In this document: one piece after another, positions 6,920 through 11,508 of the stretch | Position numbering within the stretch: position 1 is the first letter of the stretch | Layout of the letters: the number at the start of each line of letters is the position of its first letter | DNA from: Planctomycetia bacterium | GTDB lineage: Bacteria > Planctomycetota > Phycisphaerae > Phycisphaerales > SM1A02 | Length of the DNA stretch: 11,508 nt | Direction: 5' to 3' | Assembly: GCA_005799475.1 (NCBI GenBank) | Contig: SYGQ01000144.1 | Location: 1 to 11,508 of the forward strand | Notes under the pieces: generated by a model | The model's input: the letters and a program-made list of their open reading frames with translations, nothing else | Told to the model about the DNA's origin: nothing | The model's database searches: none | Program-made: the position numbers and the translations under genes

Positions 6920-8662
6920 GTGACGACCAATCAGGACATCGCCGATTCGTTCGCCGAATTCGGAGACCTCCTCGAACTCACCGGGGCCAACCCGTTCAAG
7001 GTAAACGCGTTTCGGCGGGCCGCGCGCGCGTGCGAAGGCGAGTCCGGCGACATGGCGACCTTGGCGCGCGAGGAGCCAGCGAGATTGCGAGGGATCTCAG
7101 GGGTCGGCGAGAGTTCCGCGCGGCACATCGTCGAACTCGTCACAACAGGATCGATCCCCGACCTCGTGGCCCTCCGGAAAGCCGTTCCTCCCGGCCTGCC
7201 GGCACTCCTCACGATTCAGGGGCTCGGTCCTAAGACGGTTCGTCTCCTGTGGGAGTCTCTCGCGATCACGACACTTGAAGAGCTCGCGAAGGCCATCGAC
7301 GACGGAAAGCTCGAGTCCGTCCCTCGCATGGGACCGAAGTCAATCGCCAATCTGAAGGAGTCCGTGGCGGCGCGGTTGGCCTCGGGCAACGCGCCGCTGC
7401 GCCATCGCCTCGGCCAGTCCGTTCCGATCGCTGAAGGCATCCTCGAGAAGCTCGCCGCCCTCTCGGGAACCACGCGGACGGCCTACGCCGGAAGCGCCCG
7501 CCGAGGTCGCGAGACCGTCGGCGACCTCGACCTCCTCGTCGCGTCGACGGATCCCAAGGCGGTCAAGGATCTGTTCGTCGCCATGCCGGGCATCTCGCGC
7601 GTGCTCGCTCACGGAGAGACGCGAAGTTCGGTCGAACTCGCCAACGGCATGCAGGTCGACTTGCGTGTTGTCGAAGACTCGGCGTTCGGCGCCGCCCTCC
7701 TCTACTTCACCGGAAGCAAAGACCACAATGTGAGACTGCGCGAGCGCGCGATCGGCCGCTCCATGCACCTCAATGAGTACGGTCTCTTCCGCGCGGGCGA
7801 GAAGGAAGGCGAACTCGGTCCACTCGTGGCGGCCGCGACTGAAGCAGCGATCTACGAGGCACTCGAACTCCCAGAGTGGCCACCCGAACTTCGCGAGTCG
7901 GCCGCGCTCGACTTCATCCCACCCGCCGGACTCCTGGAACTGAGTCAGATTCGCGCGGAACTGCACGCCCACACGACCGAGAGCGACGGCGAGCTCTCGA
8001 TCGTAGAACTCGCCGCGCTCGCGAAGGCGCGCGGCTTCCACACCATTGCGGTCACAGACCACAGCAAGGCGAGCGCGCAGGCCAATGGCCTGTCAGTGGA
8101 ACGCCTCCTCGCGCACATCGACGCCATCCGCGAGGCCGAAGCGAGGGTGGGCGGCATCCGGATCCTCGCGGGGAGCGAGGTGGACATCCTTGCCGATGGC
8201 CACCTCGACTACGACGACGAAACGCTCGCAAAACTTGACATCGTTGTCGCGAGCCCACACACAGCGCTCCGACAGGCACCAGAGGCGGCCACCGCGCGGC
8301 TCCTTGCGGCCATCCGCCACCCGCTCGTCCACATCCTCGGTCATCCAACGGGCCGCATCATTCAGGGGCGCGACGGACTCTCCCCCGACATCGCTCAACT
8401 GTGTCAGGCCGCGCGCGAGAGCCGCACCGCCCTCGAGATCAACTGCCACTGGATGCGCCTGGACTTGCGCGACACCCATGTTCGTGCGGCCATCGACGCG
8501 GGATGCCTCATCGCCATCGACTGCGATGTGCACGGGCCGTCCGACTTCGACAATCTGCGTTTCGGTGTGGCCACCGCACGGCGCGGCGCGACGCCGACGA
8601 CCTCATGCGTGAACGCGTGGGACCGTTCCGCGCTTCACGAGTGGCTCGCCTCCAAGCGCTGA
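6920..8662 (+). CDS. polX: DNA polymerase/3'-5' exonuclease PolX (family X polymerase with PHP domain)
   Basis: Family X DNA polymerases of this type fill short gaps in base excision repair, and the PHP domain gives 3'-5' exonuclease activity. With the GTG start the protein has 580 residues, the normal PolX length. The N-terminal 8-kDa-like region begins with the typical TTNQDIADSFAEFGDLLEL. Helix-hairpin-helix motifs follow (ISGVGESSARHIVEL, IQGLGPKTVRLL, VPRMGPKSIANL). The nucleotidyltransferase motif GSARRGRETVGDLDLLV gives Asp202 and Asp204, with the third acidic residue at Asp247 in QVDLRVV; YFTGSKDHN follows. The PHP domain (from about residue 345) keeps all nine expected metal ligands: His349, His351, Asp356, His381, Glu420, His447, His475, Asp536 and His538. 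Both activities are therefore predicted intact. The gene starts 36 nt after the tRNA and ends 28 nt before ffh. Confidence 0.96.
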   Translation: MTTNQDIADSFAEFGDLLELTGANPFKVNAFRRAARACEGESGDMATLAREEPARLRGISGVGESSARHIVELVTTGSIPDLVALRKAVPPGLPALLTIQGLGPKTVRLLWESLAITTLEELAKAIDDGKLESVPRMGPKSIANLKESVAARLASGNAPLRHRLGQSVPIAEGILEKLAALSGTTRTAYAGSARRGRETVGDLDLLVASTDPKAVKDLFVAMPGISRVLAHGETRSSVELANGMQVDLRVVEDSAFGAALLYFTGSKDHNVRLRERAIGRSMHLNEYGLFRAGEKEGELGPLVAAATEAAIYEALELPEWPPELRESAALDFIPPAGLLELSQIRAELHAHTTESDGELSIVELAALAKARGFHTIAVTDHSKASAQANGLSVERLLAHIDAIREAEARVGGIRILAGSEVDILADGHLDYDDETLAKLDIVVASPHTALRQAPEAATARLLAAIRHPLVHILGHPTGRIIQGRDGLSPDIAQLCQAARESRTALEINCHWMRLDLRDTHVRAAIDAGCLIAIDCDVHGPSDFDNLRFGVATARRGATPTTSCVNAWDRSALHEWLASKR

Positions 8663-8690
8663 CCGCTGACGCGTAGCATCGGGCGTTCCT

Positions 8691-10157
8691 ATGTTCGAAT
8701 CGCTCTCGGAAAAGCTCTCAGGCGCGCTGCGCTCCATGACCGGTCGCGGTCGCATCACGGAGGCGAATGTTCGGGAGGCGATGACCTCCGTTGAGACCGC
8801 CCTCCTTGAGGCAGATGTCAATCGCGCCGTCGCGCGCGAGTTTTGCGAGCAGGTCCTTGCGGACGCCCTCGGTGGAGATGTCCTCGCCAGCATCAAGCCC
8901 GAGGAGCAAATGGTGGGGATCGTCCACCGCCGGCTTGTCGAGGTCATGGGACCCAAGGCTTCGAAGCTCGCGCTCGTCGAGCCCGCGCCAACGATTGTCA
9001 TGCTGTGCGGACTTCAGGGGGCGGGCAAGACGACGACCGCAGGCAAGCTCGCCGCGTGGCTCGGCAAGCGCGGCAAGAGCGTGCTGCTTGCCGCGTGCGA
9101 TCTGCAGCGACCCGCAGCCGTCGAGCAATTGCGAACCGTGGCAGAGGCCTCGGCGTCCGCGGCACCAGGAACCCGCATCGCCTTCCATGGCGAGCCGGAG
9201 AAGTGCGCCGAGCACGGAAAGGCCGTCGGCGCCGCCGTCGGCGTCGCCCAGCGCGCCGTACGACGCGCGCGCGACGAGCGATTCGATGTCGTCATCGTCG
9301 ACACCGCTGGCCGCCTGCACATCGACGACGCGCTCATGGCCGAGTTGCAGGCTGTCGATCGGGCGATCGAACCGCACGAGATCCTCCTCGTCGTTGATGC
9401 GATGACGGGCCAGGATGCCGTCCAGAGCGCGAGTGAGTTCCATGCGCGACTCGCGATCGACGGCGTCATCCTGACGAAACTGGACTCCGATACACGCGGC
9501 GGCGCTGCCCTTTCGGTCAAGAAGATCACGGGCGCGCCGATCAAGTTCGTCGGGGTCAGTGAACGCTGGGATGGCCTTGACGAGTTCGACCCGACGCGCA
9601 TGGCGGGCCGGATCCTCGGCATGGGCGATGTCGTCGCGCTCGTCGAGCGCGCTCAGGAGCAGGTCGACGCGGCCGAGAGCGAGCGCATGGCGAAAAAGAT
9701 GGCGGAGGGCCGTCTCACCATGGAGGACTTTCTCAGCCAGCTCAAGTCACTCAGGCGAATGGGTCCACTCAAGCAACTCCTCGGCATGCTGCCCGGCGTG
9801 GGCTCGATGATGAAGGACATCGACATCGACGAGCGACAGTTCGACCGCATCGAGGGCATGATCCGTTCGATGACCAAGCGCGAACGGGAGACGCCATCTC
9901 TGATCGATCGCAGCCGTGTGAAACGGATCGCCCAAGGCAGCGGGACCGACGCCGCCGAGGTCGGGCGCCTCACCAAGCAGTTCGAGATGATGCAGAAGAT
10001 GATGAAGCAGATGACTGGCGCGGGCGGAGGCGGCCTCATGAGTCGAATGAAGGCCATGGGCGCGATGGCGGGCTCGCCTTCGGGAAGCACCCCCAGTCTC
10101 CCGGCGGGGCTCGGAGGCCCCACCAAAAGCAGATTCAAGCAGCGACCGCGGCGCTAG
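8691..10157 (+). CDS. ffh: Signal recognition particle GTPase (Ffh/SRP54)
   Basis: Protein part of the signal recognition particle: it binds 4.5S RNA and hydrophobic signal sequences of nascent chains and delivers ribosomes to FtsY at the membrane. It has 488 residues, normal to slightly long. The order is an N domain with ALLEADV, then the G domain with GLQGAGKTTTAGKLA (Lys113), DTAGRL from Asp204 and TKLD (262-265). The methionine-rich M domain follows, with the RNA-binding segment SRVKRIAQGSGTDAAEV and a Met-rich stretch (FEMMQKMMKQM). The closing loop reads GVSERWDGLDEF (from Gly288), where most family members have GxGE; here Ser290 replaces the second Gly. No good Shine-Dalgarno is seen upstream; TAGCAT at 8674-8679 might be a -10 box but lacks a -35 partner. 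The C-terminus is basic (KSRFKQRPRR). The stop shares CTAG with the convergent gene. Confidence 0.97.
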   Translation: MFESLSEKLSGALRSMTGRGRITEANVREAMTSVETALLEADVNRAVAREFCEQVLADALGGDVLASIKPEEQMVGIVHRRLVEVMGPKASKLALVEPAPTIVMLCGLQGAGKTTTAGKLAAWLGKRGKSVLLAACDLQRPAAVEQLRTVAEASASAAPGTRIAFHGEPEKCAEHGKAVGAAVGVAQRAVRRARDERFDVVIVDTAGRLHIDDALMAELQAVDRAIEPHEILLVVDAMTGQDAVQSASEFHARLAIDGVILTKLDSDTRGGAALSVKKITGAPIKFVGVSERWDGLDEFDPTRMAGRILGMGDVVALVERAQEQVDAAESERMAKKMAEGRLTMEDFLSQLKSLRRMGPLKQLLGMLPGVGSMMKDIDIDERQFDRIEGMIRSMTKRERETPSLIDRSRVKRIAQGSGTDAAEVGRLTKQFEMMQKMMKQMTGAGGGGLMSRMKAMGAMAGSPSGSTPSLPAGLGGPTKSRFKQRPRR

Positions 10158-10579
10158 GCGCGCGCGCCGAGGATCCGGCGCCGCATGGCGTCTGCGGAGA
10201 ACACCTCGGCGAAGTCGTACACCCCCCTGAAGTCTTCAATCCGATCGTCTTGGGTCCTTGACATGAGCCCTTCGTCGATGAGGGCGAAGACGATTCGGCC
10301 GAAGTCCTCGGTCCGCCCAACATTCCACCGCTCGAGCACCGTTGGAGCGAGCAGCCCGTAGCGGTCGATGGCAAAGTCGAGCAGGCCGATGCAGAGTTGC
10401 TGCCCCGTGACATGGCGATCAGCCGATTCAAGTGCCCCGGTTTGAGCCCGATCCTCGTGGAGCTTTCCTGAAGTGTGGCTGAGTCCGTGCCGCACGAACT
10501 CGAACGCCTCCAAGGGGTAGGGACCCGCAGCCGCCTGCATGCGCTTCAAATCGAACTCGGGTTTCTTGGCGACGGGCAT
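10154..10579 (-). CDS. Minf_1886/TIGR04138-like protein of unknown function (Planctomycetes-Verrucomicrobia type)
   Basis: A 141-residue soluble protein with no signal peptide or membrane segment. Its motif pattern resembles, from memory, the Minf_1886 family (TIGR04138), described as restricted to Planctomycetes and Verrucomicrobia. The matching stretches are an N-terminal YPLEAFEFVRHGLSHT, then DRHVTGQQLCIGLLDFAI, YGLLAPTVLERWNVGRTEDF and GRIVFALIDEGLMSRTQDD, ending with DFRGVYDFAEVF. No catalytic motif is obvious to me and the function is unknown. It is convergent with ffh, with stop codons overlapping in CTAG, and divergent from the lipoprotein gene. The ATG has no Shine-Dalgarno, but a -10-like TAGAAT ends 6 nt before it, so the transcript may be leaderless. 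The family call rests on pattern memory, not on a search. Confidence 0.85.
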   Translation of the reverse strand: MPVAKKPEFDLKRMQAAAGPYPLEAFEFVRHGLSHTSGKLHEDRAQTGALESADRHVTGQQLCIGLLDFAIDRYGLLAPTVLERWNVGRTEDFGRIVFALIDEGLMSRTQDDRIEDFRGVYDFAEVFSADAMRRRILGARA

Positions 10580-10585
10580 CGTTGG

Positions 10586-10613
10586 ATTCTAGGCAGGACA
10601 GGAAATCGGCGAA
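10586..10613 (-). promoter_or_regulatory. Possible promoter of the Minf_1886-like gene (leaderless type)
   Basis: Read on the minus strand, TTCGCC (10613-10608), a 16-nt spacer and TAGAAT (10591-10586) resemble a sigma-70-type promoter. The -10 matches consensus at 5 of 6 positions and the -35 at 3 of 6. Only 6 nt separate TAGAAT from the ATG, which would put the transcription start at about the A of the start codon. The -35 box lies 6 nt from that of the divergent promoter. Confidence 0.35.
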
Positions 10614-10619
10614 TCGCTC

Positions 10620-10648
10620 TTGTCATCGGCCGGACCACGATCTAGACT
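10620..10648 (+). promoter_or_regulatory. Sigma-70-type promoter of the OmpA-family lipoprotein gene
   Basis: TTGTCA (10620-10625, 5 of 6 to TTGACA) and TAGACT (10643-10648, 4 of 6 to TATAAT) are separated by exactly 17 nt. The predicted start is near 10655, giving a short leader that contains the ribosome binding site. Confidence 0.5.
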
Positions 10649-10660
10649 TCAGGTCAATAC

Positions 10661-10668
10661 AAGGAGGT
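10661..10668 (+). promoter_or_regulatory. Ribosome binding site of the OmpA-family lipoprotein gene
   Basis: AAGGAGGT, a perfect match to the anti-Shine-Dalgarno, lies 5 nt before the ATG at 10674. It is the strongest site in the window and fixes the start. Confidence 0.85.
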
Positions 10669-10673
10669 ATTGC

Positions 10674-11508
10674 ATGAACGCATTGATCGCGTCTCGTCGT
10701 GCCGCTCTTCTGACGATCGTCGTCGTCGCCGGAGCAGGCTGCGTCCCCCAAGCCAAGTACAACGATCTCGAGCTGGCGTATCGGAGCCAGCAGCAACAGC
10801 TGCTCCGCACCCAGTCGGAACTCGAGACCGTGAACGCCAATGAGGCACGACTGCGCATGCAGATTGCGCAGGCCAGTGGCGACCTCGAGTCTCTTGAAGC
10901 GCTCCGCAAGGGCCAGACCGTCGATGTCGACAAACTTCTAGCCGACTACGAAGGACTGCTCTCCAAGATCGGCACCATGAACGGTGGACCGCTTCCTGCG
11001 GAAGTGAACGCCGCGCTGTCGTCGCTCGCCGCACAGTATCCGGAGATTCTGTCGTTCGACGAGAAGCGTGGCATGATTCGCTTCTCGGCCGACTTCACCT
11101 TCGACTCCGGAAGCGCGACGCTCAAGCCAAGCGCGCTTTCGGCGCTGAAGGCACTTGCGCCGATCCTTGACTCGGCCGCGGCGGGCGATCTTGAGGTCGT
11201 CGTCATGGGACACACTGACAATGTCCCGATCAAGCGCTCGGCCGCGCAGCACCCGTCGAACATGCATCTGTCGGCACACCGAGCCATCGGCGTACGCGAT
11301 GCACTCGTCCGCGACGGCGTGGGCGCGGATCGATTCATGGTCGCTGGGTACGGCGAGTTTCGGCCGATGGTTGACAATGGCAACAACGGGGCGGCCGGCA
11401 ACCGCCGAGTTGAGATCTACCTCACCCGGTACTTCATTCCACGAGGCGGCTCGATCGCTCCCGCGACCGCCGAAATGACCATCGTCCCGGCGGCTCCAGT
11501 TCCGTCAA
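10674..11508 (+). CDS. OmpA/Pal-family peptidoglycan-binding lipoprotein (3' end outside window)
   Basis: Probable outer-membrane lipoprotein that anchors the envelope to peptidoglycan. The first 278 residues are seen, with no stop before the window edge. A signal peptide (RR at 8-9, hydrophobic 10-21) ends in GAGC, so Cys23 is the likely lipidated residue; Gly at -3 makes the lipobox slightly atypical. Residues about 26-98 are Gln/Glu/Leu-rich and look like a coiled coil. The OmpA C-terminal-like domain spans about 134-250, with FTFDSGSATLKP, GHTDNVPI and NMHLSAHRAIGVRDAL. Asp182 and Arg203 are the residues expected to bind the diaminopimelate of peptidoglycan, and NNGAAGNRRVEIYL closes the domain. 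A Pro/Ala-rich tail begins before the edge. It could also be described as a MotB-like domain protein, but no N-terminal membrane anchor of MotB type is seen. A promoter and strong ribosome binding site precede it. Confidence 0.93.
   Translation, partial: MNALIASRRAALLTIVVVAGAGCVPQAKYNDLELAYRSQQQQLLRTQSELETVNANEARLRMQIAQASGDLESLEALRKGQTVDVDKLLADYEGLLSKIGTMNGGPLPAEVNAALSSLAAQYPEILSFDEKRGMIRFSADFTFDSGSATLKPSALSALKALAPILDSAAAGDLEVVVMGHTDNVPIKRSAAQHPSNMHLSAHRAIGVRDALVRDGVGADRFMVAGYGEFRPMVDNGNNGAAGNRRVEIYLTRYFIPRGGSIAPATAEMTIVPAAPVPS

Noticed and set aside
8674..8679. TAGCAT as a -10 promoter box for ffh.
   Set aside because: It matches the consensus at only 4 of 6 positions and no -35 box is found at 16-18 nt upstream.

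Overview
The window is a gene-dense, high-GC stretch of a bacterial chromosome. It probably comes from the Planctomycetota. A Phycisphaerae-like lineage is my guess, but the sequence does not prove it. The best taxonomic clue is the minus-strand gene at 10154-10579, whose protein looks like the Minf_1886/TIGR04138 family, which is known mainly from Planctomycetes and Verrucomicrobia. I saw no insertion sequences, integrases, phage genes, CRISPR arrays or other signs of recent transfer.

Region 1 (44-6767, + strand) is the distal half of a respiratory complex I operon in the usual order nuoJ-nuoK-nuoL-nuoM-nuoN. The genes overlap by 4 nt (J/K, K/L, M/N) or lie 1 nt apart (L/M), so translation is probably coupled. 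The products are membrane-arm subunits: J and K form the connection toward the quinone end, and N, M and L are the antiporter-like proton channels. The Glu and Lys residues known to be needed for proton pumping are all in place. NuoJ is unusually long at 323 residues. The start of the operon (nuoI and earlier) lies outside the window; bases 1-43 contain no stop codon in any forward frame and give no separate gene call.

Region 2 (6768-10157, + strand) holds a tRNA-Arg (anticodon ACG, no encoded CCA), then a bifunctional PolX-type DNA polymerase/PHP exonuclease, then ffh, the GTPase of the signal recognition particle. Gaps are 42, 36 and 28 nt, and I see no convincing terminator among them, so read-through from nuo to ffh is possible.

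Region 3 (10154-11508) holds the minus-strand Minf_1886-like gene, whose stop codon shares the palindrome CTAG with the ffh stop. A 94-nt divergent promoter region follows, then a plus-strand OmpA/Pal-type peptidoglycan-binding lipoprotein that runs off the end of the window.

Most of this is conserved housekeeping content. I found no convincing evidence of a novel multi-gene system. The points worth a second look are the enlarged NuoJ, the PVC-type protein of unknown function with a possible leaderless promoter, the CTAG stop overlap, and a substitution in a conserved Ffh loop.
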